A stretch of DNA of 64,000 bases from Pseudomonas bijieensis. Its GTDB lineage: Bacteria > Pseudomonadota > Gammaproteobacteria > Pseudomonadales > Pseudomonadaceae. This document shows positions 17,207 to 26,307 of the stretch, one piece after another; position 1 is the stretch's first letter; every line of letters begins with the position of its first letter. A program made the position numbers and the translations under genes. The DNA lies in contig NZ_CP048810.1 in the NCBI RefSeq assembly GCF_013347965.1, positions 1,612,001-1,676,000 on the forward strand, in the 5' to 3' direction. A model generated the notes under the pieces. That model saw only the letters and a list, made by a program, of their open reading frames with translations, did no database searches and was not told where the DNA came from.

Positions 17207-18073
17207 TCAGCCAAGGCTGCGCTTGCGGCGCAACACTTTGGCGAAAAAGTCCTGGGCAGCGGGCATCACCTTGATGCCCTGGTGCGCGACGTTGGGCAAC
17301 AGGTCGAAGTGCACTTGCACACCGGCGGCTTCGAAACTCGCCTTCAAGCTGGCCAGGCGCTCCGGGCGCGTGCGTCCGGCAGCGTTGGCACCGGCCATGT
17401 AGTGTTTGCCCCCTTCGCGGTGGGTGATTTCCCAGGTTTCGAGGTCTGAATCGCCGACCACCATGTGCACCGGCAGTTGCTGCAAGGCTTGCAGGTTCAA
17501 CGGTTTGCCAAAGCGCGTCGCAAAGTCCCGCACACCGACCCACCAGTCCTGCTCGAAATCCAGCAAGGTCACCGAGCCCGGCGCACCGATGGACGCCGCC
17601 CAGAGCTTCTCGGGGTGCAGGTAGCAGAACCGGTGGGTGAATTGCCCGCCGCCGGAATAGCCGAACAGCGCAAAGGTATCGAAGCGACGACCGTAGCGCT
17701 TGCCGACGCTGGCGATCATGTCGAGCAATACTTGGTCGTAACGGATATCGCCCTCGACCAGTTGCTTGTAGCCATCGCCGTTGCTGTCACCCAGCACGCC
17801 GACCGGGAACAGTGGCGACAGGATCACACAATCGTTCCAGCGGCCAAACTCCGCGAAGCCATTGCGATAAATCTCCATCGCACGGGTCGAGCCGTGCAGC
17901 GACACCACCAGATCCACGGGCCGGGAGCTGTCTTCAATGGTTTCGGGCACATAGAGGGTGTAGGCAAAACGGCTGTCCTCGTGGTGCGAGTACACCGTGG
18001 TAGCGCCGAGGTGATACACGTTTTTGGCCGCACGCAAGGCCGCGTCGATGGGGTTGGTATCTGGATTGCTCAT
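17207..18073 (-). CDS. Alpha/beta hydrolase (esterase/peptidase-like)
   Basis: A 288-residue cytosolic enzyme with VSLHGS (oxyanion region, 58-62), nucleophile GYSGGG (S140), an acid probably in GDSDLETW, and the C-terminal NVAHQGI histidine. It lacks a signal peptide. It is the first gene of the long minus-strand catabolic operon and is divergent from the LysR gene. Its presence beside a second, unrelated serine hydrolase suggests two hydrolytic steps, for example ester then amide, or oligomer then dimer. Confidence 0.82.
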   Translation of the reverse strand: MSNPDTNPIDAALRAAKNVYHLGATTVYSHHEDSRFAYTLYVPETIEDSSRPVDLVVSLHGSTRAMEIYRNGFAEFGRWNDCVILSPLFPVGVLGDSNGDGYKQLVEGDIRYDQVLLDMIASVGKRYGRRFDTFALFGYSGGGQFTHRFCYLHPEKLWAASIGAPGSVTLLDFEQDWWVGVRDFATRFGKPLNLQALQQLPVHMVVGDSDLETWEITHREGGKHYMAGANAAGRTRPERLASLKASFEAAGVQVHFDLLPNVAHQGIKVMPAAQDFFAKVLRRKRSLG

Positions 18074-18204
18074 CTGGAAAGTTCGCCGAGTCAGTTCGGA
18101 CTTGAGTATTGGCCGGGCGCTATAAAAAGAAAAACTAATTAAACTTTATCCAGGACAAACAAAACCTTTACGATCAAATTCTACCCATGGCTGCGAGTTG
18201 ACCC

Positions 18205-19083
18205 GTGAGCAACATTCGTTTTTTCAAGACGTTTATCGCCGTCGCCGAGTACGGCAGCTTTGCCGCCGCTGCCGACCGCGTGGCACTGACCAACGCCGCC
18301 GTCGGCCAACAAATGCGCGCACTCGAAGAGGAAATGCGCCGGCCGCTGTTCGACCGCAGCCAGCGGCAAATCAAGCTGAGCCGCGATGGTGTGTTATTGC
18401 TGCCCAAGGCCAAGCGTCTGCTGGCGGACTACGAGCAAATGATCGCCGAAGCCCCCGACGGTGAAGCCATGGAGGGCGAAGTGTCGATTGGCGGCATTAC
18501 CTCTGGCATGGGCCTGCTTGCCAATTGCCTGGTACAACTGAAAAAGCTGCACCCCAGGATATCGGTCAACCTGATGACCGCCCGTTCCGACGAAGTGGTC
18601 AACCTGGTACAGGCCGCCAAACTCGACGCCGCGCTGCTGATCGAGACTGCGCGGCAAAACTTCGATGGCATGAGTTGGACCCTGCTCTACAACGAACCGA
18701 TCGTCATGCTCGCCAATGCCACCCAGACCGCCGGCATCGACGACGCAGTGGAGTTGCTGAGAACCCAGCCGTTTATTCGCTACGACAGGTCCACGGCAGT
18801 GGGTCGCAAGGTGCAGTCGATCATCAAGAGTGAATCGGTCGAACCGCTGGAGATACTGGAACTGAACTCGATCATCGGAATCGCCGACCTGGTGCGCCAG
18901 CAAGTCGGAGTGGCGATTGTGCCGTTGCTGAAAAACTTCGACTGGCACAAAGACCCAAGCCTGCGCGTGCTGCCGTTGCCGGGCGACCTGGCGGTACGCC
19001 GGGTGGGGATACTGGAACAAGGCACCAAAAGTGCGATTACAGGGGAAATTCGCAAGTTGCTCATGTCGGCGGTGGCAACGTAA
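18205..19083 (+). CDS. LysR-family transcriptional regulator
   Basis: A 292-residue protein with a GTG start. The N-terminal wHTH is FKTFIAVAEYGSFAAAADRVALTNAAVGQQMRALEEEM, followed by a periplasmic-binding-like effector domain from about residue 90. It is divergent from the hydrolase-importer-aminotransferase operon with 131 bases between starts, the classical arrangement for a LysR activator controlling its neighbour. The inducer is presumably the operon's substrate. Confidence 0.88.
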   Translation: MSNIRFFKTFIAVAEYGSFAAAADRVALTNAAVGQQMRALEEEMRRPLFDRSQRQIKLSRDGVLLLPKAKRLLADYEQMIAEAPDGEAMEGEVSIGGITSGMGLLANCLVQLKKLHPRISVNLMTARSDEVVNLVQAAKLDAALLIETARQNFDGMSWTLLYNEPIVMLANATQTAGIDDAVELLRTQPFIRYDRSTAVGRKVQSIIKSESVEPLEILELNSIIGIADLVRQQVGVAIVPLLKNFDWHKDPSLRVLPLPGDLAVRRVGILEQGTKSAITGEIRKLLMSAVAT

Positions 19084-19290
19084 TCCTTCCCTTGGCGCGG
19101 CTCATGGACGTCTGTCATCGGGAAAGGCCGTGAACTGCGCCCCTGGCGGCCGCTCTTTGGCAGAGTATGGCGTGCGAGATTACCAGTGTAAGAGGCAGCC
19201 GCTGATCAGCGCAGCCCGGGCGCGGATACCTGCACACGGACGCGCCACTCGGAGAAGCGCAGGCTGACGAAGGCAAGCAGCAGAAACATC

Positions 19291-19319
19291 AAAATACCCG
19301 ACCTCCCAGTGAGGTCGGG
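19291..19319 (-). terminator. Rho-independent terminator of the SDR pair
   Basis: CCCGACCTC (19297-19305) and GAGGTCGGG (19311-19319) form a perfect 9-bp stem with a five-base loop. Read on the minus strand it is followed by TATTTT. It lies nine bases past the stop of the SDR at 19328. Confidence 0.8.
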
Positions 19320-19327
19320 CGCAGGGC

Positions 19328-20092
19328 TCAGGCAACGGGGATGGGATTGTCGATGATCGACTGGTTGAACTGCTCCACCAGGGCGTGCTCGTTCGGCCCG
19401 ACGTTGGCGCGCAGCGCGGCGATGCCATCGACGATCACCTCGGTGGTCGCCGTCTCCAGCTTGGCCAGGGTCTCGGCGATGAAGGCATCCAGCGGCATGG
19501 CGCGCGGGTCGCCACTCTTGTGGACCAGATCGGTGTCGACCCATGGCGGTGCGATTTCCAGCACCTTGACGCTGGTGTCACGCAGCATGAAGCGCTGCGA
19601 CAGGCTATAGGAGTGAATGGCCGCCTTGGTCGCCGAGTACAGCGCGGTGACGGCAATCGGAATGAACGCCAGCACCGAGCTGTTGTTGATGATGGTGGCA
19701 TCCGGCTGACGCTTGAGGTGCTCGACGAAGGCCGCGCTGACGCGCACCGGGCCGAGCAGGTTGGTGGCCAGCAGACCCACCGCCTGCTCGTCGTCGAGAT
19801 CACCCGAGGCGGCGTTATCGAACGGCATGATGCCGGCGTTGTTGATCACCACGTTGAGGTCGGGGTGACGCTCGATCACCTGCTGCGCCACCTGCTTGAT
19901 CTGCTGCGGATTGTTGATGTCCAGCACCACGGTGTCGATACCGGGATTGGCCCGAGCGATCTCGTCCAGCAGGGCCTGGCGGCGGCCGGCGATGATCACC
20001 TTGTTGCCACGTTGATGGAAGGCTTCGGCCAGGCCGCGACCAATACCCGAAGTGCCGCCAGTGATGAAGATGGTATTGCCGTTGAGTTTCAT
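19328..20092 (-). CDS. Short-chain dehydrogenase/reductase (DltE-like)
   Basis: A 254-residue protein from ATG 20092; the upstream extension is Arg/Pro-rich and not family-like. The cofactor motif is TGGTSGIG (residues 11-18), with NNAG and YSATKAAIHS carrying the catalytic Tyr and Lys. A cytosolic NAD(P)H-dependent oxidoreductase. It is 25 bases after a second SDR and ends at a clear terminator, so the two form an operon divergent from a GlxA/AraC regulator. Substrate unknown. Confidence 0.86.
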   Translation of the reverse strand: MKLNGNTIFITGGTSGIGRGLAEAFHQRGNKVIIAGRRQALLDEIARANPGIDTVVLDINNPQQIKQVAQQVIERHPDLNVVINNAGIMPFDNAASGDLDDEQAVGLLATNLLGPVRVSAAFVEHLKRQPDATIINNSSVLAFIPIAVTALYSATKAAIHSYSLSQRFMLRDTSVKVLEIAPPWVDTDLVHKSGDPRAMPLDAFIAETLAKLETATTEVIVDGIAALRANVGPNEHALVEQFNQSIIDNPIPVA

Positions 20093-20117
20093 GCTGTCTC
20101 TCCTGATGAGGGGTCGA

Positions 20118-20918
20118 TCAACGCTCGGCGCTGTAGCGCGGCGCGGGTTGGTTGCTGGAAAGCTTGCTGAACATGGCCTTGCGCGCTGACTCGTAGACCT
20201 GCCACTGGCTGACGTCATGCAACGAGGGAATGGAGATCAATTCGCCGCGATCGAAGTCGATCAGCGCGGCGTCGACCAGGGCGCTGGCCGGCATCACAAT
20301 GGCGGGGTCGAGGTGCTCCAGCGGCAGGCCGCCGTTGTCCCAGAACTCGGTGGCGGTCGCCCCTGGCAACACGGCCTGGATGCGCACGCCCTTGTCGGCC
20401 AGCTCGTGATGCAGCGATTGGCTGAAGGCGGTGACGAAGGCCTTGCTGCCGCCGTACACGCCGTTGAGCAACTCCGGGGCGATGCTGACGATGGAGGAAA
20501 TGTTGATGATGGCGCCGTTGCCACGCTCGACAAACCCGGTGATGGCGGCATAGCTCAGACGCATCAGTGCAGTCACGTTGAGGCTGATCATCCGCGTCAT
20601 CAGGCCGACGTCGCTGTCGAGCAGCGGCGTGTGGGTGCCGATGCCGGCGTTGTTGACCAGCAGGGTGATGCTCGCGTCTTCCTTGAGCTTGGCCTCGACA
20701 CTGGCCAGGCTCTGGGCATCGCCCAGGTCGGCCTGCAGCACCTCGACCACGCGCTGGGTGTCATCGGTGATGCGGCGAGCCAGGTCGTTCAAGCGTTCGC
20801 GGTTACGGGCGACCAGGATCAGGTCGTAACCACGTTGGGCCAGGCGCTCGGCGTAAAGGGCGCCGATACCCGACGATGCACCAGTGACCAGTGCGGTGCC
20901 TTTGGATGCGTTGCTCAT
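20118..20918 (-). CDS. Short-chain dehydrogenase/reductase
   Basis: A 266-residue protein from ATG 20918, preceded by TGGAGAC. TGASSGIG, VNNAGIG and YGGSKAF give a classical SDR with an intact Ser-Tyr-Lys site. The C-terminal PASALVDAALIDFDRGEL block is typical of the DltE/YqjQ-like subgroup. First gene of the SDR pair; probably controlled by the divergent GlxA-type regulator. Substrate unknown. Confidence 0.86.
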   Translation of the reverse strand: MSNASKGTALVTGASSGIGALYAERLAQRGYDLILVARNRERLNDLARRITDDTQRVVEVLQADLGDAQSLASVEAKLKEDASITLLVNNAGIGTHTPLLDSDVGLMTRMISLNVTALMRLSYAAITGFVERGNGAIINISSIVSIAPELLNGVYGGSKAFVTAFSQSLHHELADKGVRIQAVLPGATATEFWDNGGLPLEHLDPAIVMPASALVDAALIDFDRGELISIPSLHDVSQWQVYESARKAMFSKLSSNQPAPRYSAER

Positions 20919-20979
20919 GTTGTGTCTCCAGGTGGGGTGGGCTTGGGACACATCATGGCGAGGATTGGAAAAGACCTAA

Positions 20980-20996
20980 ATGACGTATACAGTCAT
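20980..20996. promoter_or_regulatory. Candidate operator between SDR pair and GlxA-type gene
   Basis: ATGAC (20980-20984) and GTCAT (20992-20996) form an inverted repeat around GTATACA in the 110-base divergent promoter region. Position suits the AraC-type regulator encoded at 21029, though AraC sites are often direct repeats. Confidence 0.3.
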
Positions 20997-21028
20997 GTTT
21001 CAGGACACGACCAACATGAGATCCGACC

Positions 21029-21979
21029 ATGCACAGAATCGGCTACCTGCTCTCCGACGACTTCCAGGTGCTGTCGCTGGCCACCCAGACCGTCTTCGAG
21101 TACGCCAACATCGTGGCCGAGGCGCCCTTCTATTCCATAGAGTTCTTCTCCGTCGCCGGCGGTATCGTGCGCTCGTCCCTGGGCCTGGGTATCGAAACCC
21201 GCGCCCTGAACACCCCTGGCCTGGCGGACACCTGGATGATTGTCGGGGTCAACAAGCCCTTGGAAACGCCGCCGAGCGAGGCAGCCCTGGCATTCGTACA
21301 CCAGGCCGGGCAGCAGGCGCGCCGCGTCGCCGGTATCTGCACTGGAGGCTTCGTGCTGGCCCAGGCCGGCCTGCTCGATGGGCGTCGCGCGACTACTCAC
21401 TGGGCTTATGGCGCGGCACTGCGTCGTCTGTATCCACAGATCAGCGTCGAGGATGACCGCATCTTCATAATCGATGGCAACGTCTGGACGTCCGCCGGCA
21501 TGACTGCCGGCCTGGATCTGGCCCTCGGGATGGTGGAGAAGGATCTGGGCCCGGAAGTGGCACGTTCGGTGGCGCATAAGCTGGTCATGCACCAGCGTCG
21601 TTCGGGCGGGCAATCGCAGCACTCGGAGATGCTCACCCTCGCTCCGAAATCCGACCGTATCCAGAACGCGCTGAACTACGCCCGGCAGAACCTGCACAAG
21701 CCACTCAGCGTTGAGGATCTGGCCGAGGCCGTGCACCTTAGCCCGCGGCAGTTCACTCGCGTGTTCACGACGGAAACCGGGCAATCTCCGGCCAAGGCCA
21801 TCGAGCGTCTGCGCCTGGAGGCCGCGCGGGTGATGATCGAACAGAGCCGTCATTCACTGGACGTGGTCGCCAAGGAAACCGGCTTTCGTGATCGACGCCA
21901 TATGCGCGAAGTGTTCATTCGCGGCTTTGGCGTTCCTCCCCAGGCGATACGACGAGATGTTCGCGGAGTGAACATTTGA
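21029..21979 (+). CDS. GlxA/FtrA-family AraC regulator with DJ-1/PfpI sensor domain
   Basis: A 316-residue protein. The first about 190 residues are a DJ-1/PfpI fold (IGYLLSDDFQVLSLA; the GICTGGFVLAQAG elbow contains the reactive-type Cys). The C-terminal hundred are an AraC double HTH (LHKPLSVEDLAEAVHLSPRQFTRVF, then SLDVVAKETGFRDRRHMREVF). Known relatives regulate catabolic or stress genes. It is divergent from the SDR pair, its likely target. Confidence 0.9.
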   Translation: MHRIGYLLSDDFQVLSLATQTVFEYANIVAEAPFYSIEFFSVAGGIVRSSLGLGIETRALNTPGLADTWMIVGVNKPLETPPSEAALAFVHQAGQQARRVAGICTGGFVLAQAGLLDGRRATTHWAYGAALRRLYPQISVEDDRIFIIDGNVWTSAGMTAGLDLALGMVEKDLGPEVARSVAHKLVMHQRRSGGQSQHSEMLTLAPKSDRIQNALNYARQNLHKPLSVEDLAEAVHLSPRQFTRVFTTETGQSPAKAIERLRLEAARVMIEQSRHSLDVVAKETGFRDRRHMREVFIRGFGVPPQAIRRDVRGVNI

Positions 21980-22060
21980 TCTGTCCGAAGCCAGACTTCA
22001 CGCTTCTTTCCGTTGCATCCGCTCACTCGACAGCTTCCAACCTTGCGGCGAAATTTCAGC

Positions 22061-22621
22061 TCACGACTTAGGCCGCCACGGCGCAAGAGCCCCTTCGAAA
22101 AGTGAAAAGGCTCCATGCAGGAAACTGTTGAAGCGCGCGGCATCACGCCGCAGCCCTGCCTGTTGGCCACCAATCAGGCACAGATGGGCCACCTGACCAA
22201 TCACTTCTGCCTGGCCTGGCATAGGGACCAAACGGCGGCATGTCCGTATCGCGAAGTCCAGTCGTCTTGTGTCAACACGCTGCTGAAACTCGCCTACCAA
22301 CGGATCGTGCAACGACCAGGCGCGGATGGAAACTTCCCGCCCTGGTTGTTTCTCCGCGGCAATACTCAAGTAGCGTTGCAAGGTTTCGCCCGCGCTACGC
22401 CCCTGCGCCGCATAAGCGAGCATGCGCTCGGTGTAGTCTTCTTCCCAAGCGGCCAGCAAGGTGCGGACAAAGTCTTCGCGATTGCGGAAATGGTGATAGA
22501 ACGATCCGCGGGTCACATTCAATCGGCGCGAGAGACTCTCGGCCGAAACACCGATATGCCCTATTTGGTCGAGAGCCTCAAAACCTGCCGCGATCCAATG
22601 GTGACGCGTTAGTTTTCTCAC
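22061..22621 (-). CDS. TetR-family transcriptional regulator
   Basis: A 186-residue protein with a GTG start; GGAG lies about eleven bases upstream. The HTH is GVSAESLSRRLNVTRGSFYHHFRNREDF (about 24-51), with a helical ligand-binding C-terminal part. Divergent from the DJ-1 gene at 22748 with about 126 bases between, which is its most likely target. Ligand unknown. Confidence 0.88.
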   Translation of the reverse strand: MRKLTRHHWIAAGFEALDQIGHIGVSAESLSRRLNVTRGSFYHHFRNREDFVRTLLAAWEEDYTERMLAYAAQGRSAGETLQRYLSIAAEKQPGREVSIRAWSLHDPLVGEFQQRVDTRRLDFAIRTCRRLVPMPGQAEVIGQVAHLCLIGGQQAGLRRDAARFNSFLHGAFSLFEGALAPWRPKS

Positions 22622-22747
22622 CCGTTATTTCGCTCCAGATCTGGCGCCATACAGACTGTGTATGGTGCGCAACCGATTGATACGCTGCAAACACCAGCAA
22701 AGATGGCCGTTGCGTTTTGCACGCCAGCACTTTTCATGGAGTTCGCC

Positions 22748-23368
22748 TTGAAGAAAATCGTTCTGGTTGCTTTCGACCAATTCACCGATATCGACCTATT
22801 CCTGATGTGGGACATTCTAGGCCGCAACACGCAGGACTGGCACGTCCGAATATTGGGTTCTAGCGCTATCGTGCGATCGGCGCACGGCCTGCCTGTTTCG
22901 GTGCACGGTCCGCTTTGCGAAGCCAATAGTGCCGACGCGGTATTGTTCGTCAGCGGCAAGGAAGGGATACCCGCTGCACTTGCCGCGCCGGATTTCCTGC
23001 CGTCATTTGAACTTGACCCCAGGCGCCAGCGAATCGGCTCCATATGCGCCGGAGCTTTCATTCTCGAACGGCTTGGGCTGCTCAACGGCCAGGCAACCAC
23101 ACACCCGGATGCGCGATCGAGCTTGCAGGCTCTGGGGCTTGAGCCCATGGACCAGCCGCTTGTATGCCAAGGTAACGTGGCAACCGCTGGCGGATGTCTT
23201 TCGGCACTCTATCTGGTGGGATGGTTGGTTGAGTCCTGGTTCGGTGTCGACAAGCGCCGTGCGACGTTGCTCCCTGTTCTACCCGCCGGGCAGCAAGCGC
23301 TCTATGATGCCTTGATCGGGCTCAGTCTCCGACAAGGAGAAGTTGGCACCTCAACAACATCCAGTTAA
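22748..23368 (+). CDS. DJ-1/PfpI-family protein
   Basis: About 206 residues. I chose the TTG at 22748 (GGAG six bases before it, protein starting MKKIVLVAFDQFTDIDLFLMWD); an in-frame ATG at 22736 has no ribosome binding site, and ATG 22658 adds a non-family leader. The nucleophile elbow is GSICAGAFILERLGLL, followed by ATTHPDARSSLQ. Members are glyoxalase-, amidase- or isonitrile-hydratase-like. The InhA-like TTH after the elbow hints at the isonitrile hydratase subgroup, but that is a guess. Probably controlled by the divergent TetR protein. Confidence 0.75.
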   Translation: MKKIVLVAFDQFTDIDLFLMWDILGRNTQDWHVRILGSSAIVRSAHGLPVSVHGPLCEANSADAVLFVSGKEGIPAALAAPDFLPSFELDPRRQRIGSICAGAFILERLGLLNGQATTHPDARSSLQALGLEPMDQPLVCQGNVATAGGCLSALYLVGWLVESWFGVDKRRATLLPVLPAGQQALYDALIGLSLRQGEVGTSTTSS

Positions 23369-23485
23369 TCCATGCTCGCTCAGCGAGGCCCTGGGCCTCA
23401 AGGCGTGGACATCGATAAACCACCGCAAAGGAACGCGACATGGCATGTCGTCCAATCAGTAGTTGGAACTCAGGAGAGATCACCG

Positions 23486-24016
23486 ATGCCCCGGGAATTT
23501 GAGCTCATCATGTCTGTGCCAGTCCCCTCGAGGTCCGGCATCACCCACCTTTACAAGTCGCTGAACCTGGCGGACGCTTTTGCAATTCGGCTCCCTGCGG
23601 GCACTTCCAGCGATCCAGTTCTACTAGCTCGATTCATCCTTTCCCACCAGCCAGCCTGGATCGGATGGCTCATGAAAGTCCGAGACACTATCGTTGCCTG
23701 TTTTGGTCTCAAGACAGCCAGGCATTTGGCAACACTGGCTAACCGGATTGAAATCTTCAAGGTCTACAGCACGAACCAGACTGAAATCGTGTTGGGAGAG
23801 GACGACAAGCACCTCGACTTCCGGATATCGATCCTCTGTTCTGCAGAGGCAGAGCCAGAAGGCAGTCGCCAACTCGTTTTTTCCACCGTGGTCCACTGCC
23901 ACAACCGTCTAGGCCGGGCCTACATCTTCGTGATTGCGCCCTTTCACCGCTTGGTTGTTAAAGCCAGCCTCCTGCGTGCAGCACGCATCGGTTGGCCTCT
24001 GGCTACCTGCCCCTAA
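23486..24016 (+). CDS. DUF2867-family protein
   Basis: A 176-residue protein from ATG 23486, with AGGAGAG upstream; the longer frame starting at 23372 lacks an RBS. The ADAFAIRLPAGTSSDPVLLARFILSHQPAWIGWLMKVRDTIV core is typical of DUF2867 proteins, which have no known biochemical function. Downstream of the DJ-1 gene on the same strand with a 117-base gap. Cytosolic. Confidence 0.75.
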   Translation: MPREFELIMSVPVPSRSGITHLYKSLNLADAFAIRLPAGTSSDPVLLARFILSHQPAWIGWLMKVRDTIVACFGLKTARHLATLANRIEIFKVYSTNQTEIVLGEDDKHLDFRISILCSAEAEPEGSRQLVFSTVVHCHNRLGRAYIFVIAPFHRLVVKASLLRAARIGWPLATCP

Positions 24017-24106
24017 GGCTCAGAGCGCTGTGTGCGCCTGAGGGCTAACCGTTCAATCGAAAGGCTGTCTGGCAAGCCTGGCCACGTCTCTCAGGTCAAA
24101 GCCTGA

Positions 24107-25003
24107 TCAGATCCGGGCAGGCCCCGCAAAGTGCGGAGACTGTCCGAAAGACTCGATCAGCAGGTCCGTGAGCATTCGTATCTTGCGCGTGGGATGCTGG
24201 CTTGGCGGACGGACGACATATGCACCTGCCGGGGGTGGTGGATACCGAGTCATGATCGGCACAAGCGCCCCCGAAGTCACATGTTCGTAGGTCAGGCAAT
24301 CTGGCAGGTACGCGATCCCGAGTCCTGCTGTTGCGGCAGCCACGAGCGCTATGCCGTTGTCAGCCTTGAAGCGTCCCTGCGGGCGAACCGCGATGATCTT
24401 GTCGCCATCCATGAACTGCCACGCTTCGGTACCCTGCAGGAGAGCCTCATGGGTAGCGAGCTGCTCCGGTGACTCTGGTACCCCATGCGCTTTTATGTAG
24501 CCCGGGCTCGCAACGAGCTTCGTGTAAATCGGGCCGATACGCCTTGCGATCAAATTAGAGTCCGGAAGATAGCCGACTCGTATCGCACAATCGAACCCCT
24601 CGGCAATGAGATCAACGAAGCGATCGCTGTAACAGGTCTGGATATGAAGCTCGGGGTGGCGTCGTGCCATTTCCGCGAGCATGGGAGCGAAATGCGTAGG
24701 GCCAAAAGAGAGCGGCGCCGCAACTCGTAAGCGGCCACGAAGGACTCCCGCCGGCAGGATCGTTTCTCTGGCGGCATCAATCTCGGCGCAGACCCTGGCT
24801 GCATAGTCTCGGAATGTGGCCCCGGCTTCAGTGAGCGCTGCCCCACGGGTGGATCGTGCAAGCAACTGGATGCCAAGTTCCGCTTCAAGCCGGGCGAGCC
24901 TGCGGCTGACGATCGACTTGGAGACTCCGAGCCGGAGTGCCGCCGGCGAAACACCTCCAGCATCAGCGACTTCTACGAAAGTTTGCAGCTCTTCGATATC
25001 CAA
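24107..25003 (-). CDS. LysR-family transcriptional regulator
   Basis: A 298-residue protein with a TTG start at 25003 (AAGGGGAA about eight bases upstream). The wHTH is FVEVADAGGVSPAALRLGVSKSIVSRRLARLEAEL; the effector domain shows the RGRLRVAAPLSFGP and FDCAIRVGYLPDSNL pattern of the CrgA/DmlR-like subgroup. Divergent from the isochorismatase-fold gene at 25231, probably its target. Confidence 0.88.
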   Translation of the reverse strand: MDIEELQTFVEVADAGGVSPAALRLGVSKSIVSRRLARLEAELGIQLLARSTRGAALTEAGATFRDYAARVCAEIDAARETILPAGVLRGRLRVAAPLSFGPTHFAPMLAEMARRHPELHIQTCYSDRFVDLIAEGFDCAIRVGYLPDSNLIARRIGPIYTKLVASPGYIKAHGVPESPEQLATHEALLQGTEAWQFMDGDKIIAVRPQGRFKADNGIALVAAATAGLGIAYLPDCLTYEHVTSGALVPIMTRYPPPPAGAYVVRPPSQHPTRKIRMLTDLLIESFGQSPHFAGPARI

Positions 25004-25230
25004 AACAGCGTTCCCCTTTGAGCGACACAGCTAGCCTCGGAATGCTACTACTGCGTCGAAAATGGGAACAGCATAATCCTCCCTTCCTGACAGCGTCGCC
25101 GTTGGCGCACGTTTCCCGGAAAACCAATCTACTAACAACATCAGTGGACGTGTCGTCACGGTCGCGCCTGTCCATCCGAACATGCGCTGGCCCTCCGACA
25201 CGCGTGCATCACTGAGAAAAGGACCTACAG

Positions 25231-25887
25231 ATGACAAGCGAGACTATACGCAACCCCCATACCGACCAGCTCTTATCGCCTGAGAATTCGGCGCTGATCA
25301 TCATCGATTATCAACCGATCCAGGTTTCCTCGATTCGCTCGATGTCCCGCGACGAACTCGTCTTCAACATCACGAGCGTTGCCAAGGCGGCCGTCAACTA
25401 CAACCTGCCTATCATTCATTCGACGGTTAACGTCGCTACCGGCCGTAACAAGCCGCCGATTCGAGAACTGCAGGACGTGCTCGGCCATCTACCGACTTAT
25501 GACCGCACCTCTATCAACAGCTGGGAGGACACCGAGTTCAAACAGGCGGTCAAGGCAATCGGCCGTCGGAAGCTCATCATGACCGCGCTCTGGACCGAGG
25601 CCTGCCTGACGTTCCCTGTACTGGACGCGATCCAGGAAGGCTATGAAGTGTATGTGCCGGTCGATGCGGTCGGAGGCACGTCACCCGCCGCGCATGAGGC
25701 AGCCCTTCGCCGAATCGAGCAGGCGGGCGCAAAACTCATCAGCCGTGTGCAGATGTACTGCGAACTCCAGCGCGACTGGTCACGCGAGTCGACTATCCCC
25801 GGTTTTATGGGTGTATTCGAAAGTGCCGACGGTTTTAACGCCGAAAAGGCCGGTCAGGAAAAGACTGGAGACGCCCCTAGCCGTTGA
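25231..25887 (+). CDS. Isochorismatase-family (YcaC-like) cysteine hydrolase
   Basis: A 218-residue enzyme. The first catalytic Asp is in ALIIIDYQPIQ (D26) and the nucleophile is in ALWTEACLTFPV (C125), preceded by a hydrophobic strand, as in YcaC, nicotinamidases and related amidases. AAGGA precedes the ATG. Transcribed away from the LysR gene and followed by a hairpin. Substrate unknown; likely an amide or carbamoyl group. Confidence 0.87.
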   Translation: MTSETIRNPHTDQLLSPENSALIIIDYQPIQVSSIRSMSRDELVFNITSVAKAAVNYNLPIIHSTVNVATGRNKPPIRELQDVLGHLPTYDRTSINSWEDTEFKQAVKAIGRRKLIMTALWTEACLTFPVLDAIQEGYEVYVPVDAVGGTSPAAHEAALRRIEQAGAKLISRVQMYCELQRDWSRESTIPGFMGVFESADGFNAEKAGQEKTGDAPSR

Positions 25888-25895
25888 TACGTGAA

Positions 25896-25928
25896 GAAGG
25901 TGGGGCCCGCTATGCGGGCGCCATCTTC
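25896..25928 (+). terminator. Hairpin after the isochorismatase-fold gene
   Basis: GAAGGTGG (25896-25903) pairs with CCATCTTC (25921-25928, one G-U pair), and the inner CCCGC/GCGGG continues the stem around TAT. It begins nine bases past the stop. There is only a weak T-stretch, so termination efficiency is uncertain. Confidence 0.5.
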
Positions 25929-25956
25929 ATTAGTACGGCCGGTGTTGATTACCGTA

Positions 25957-25984
25957 TTGACATATCGATAAATCTCGATATGAT
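25957..25984 (+). promoter_or_regulatory. Sigma70 promoter with overlapping ArsR-type operator
   Basis: TTGACA (25957-25962), 16-base spacer, TATGAT (25979-25984). The spacer holds the inverted repeat CATATCGA-N6-TCGATATG (25961-25982), which overlaps both hexamers, so bound repressor would block polymerase. The same ATATCGA-N6-TCGATAT site recurs at 26308. Confidence 0.75.
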
Positions 25985-25990
25985 CAGGTT

Positions 25991-26293
25991 ATGGAATTGA
26001 TCGAAATCTTCAAAGCCCTCTCAAACCCTACACGCCTTGAAATCTTGAAAGGTTTGAAGGATCCCGCAAAGAACTTCCCTGCGCAGGATGAAGGTGACGT
26101 TCTCACGGTGGGAGTCTGCGTCAGCAGTATCCAAGAAGGTATCGGACTGTCACAGTCAACGGTGTCTGGCTATCTTGCCACTCTGCAACGGGTGGGCTTG
26201 GTCGAAGTCAGGCGCATCGGCCAGTGGACCTACTACAAGCGGAACGAAGCAACCATCAGTGCTCTTGCCGAGATCATAGGGAAAGAGCTGTAA
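25991..26293 (+). CDS. ArsR-family wHTH repressor
   Basis: A 100-residue protein. [22 protein letters not shown] is the standard ArsR first helices; the recognition region is [34 protein letters not shown]. No Cys pair of the CxC metal type occurs in the recognition helix, so it may respond to a redox or organic signal; Cys is present at VGVCVSS. The ATG lies only seven bases past the -10, with no RBS, so the mRNA is probably leaderless. It likely represses itself and the downstream oxidoreductase through the two identical operators. Confidence 0.87.
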   Translation: MELIEIFKALSNPTRLEILKGLKDPAKNFPAQDEGDVLTVGVCVSSIQEGIGLSQSTVSGYLATLQRVGLVEVRRIGQWTYYKRNEATISALAEIIGKEL

Positions 26294-26307
26294 TTTTTTA
26301 CTGCAAA

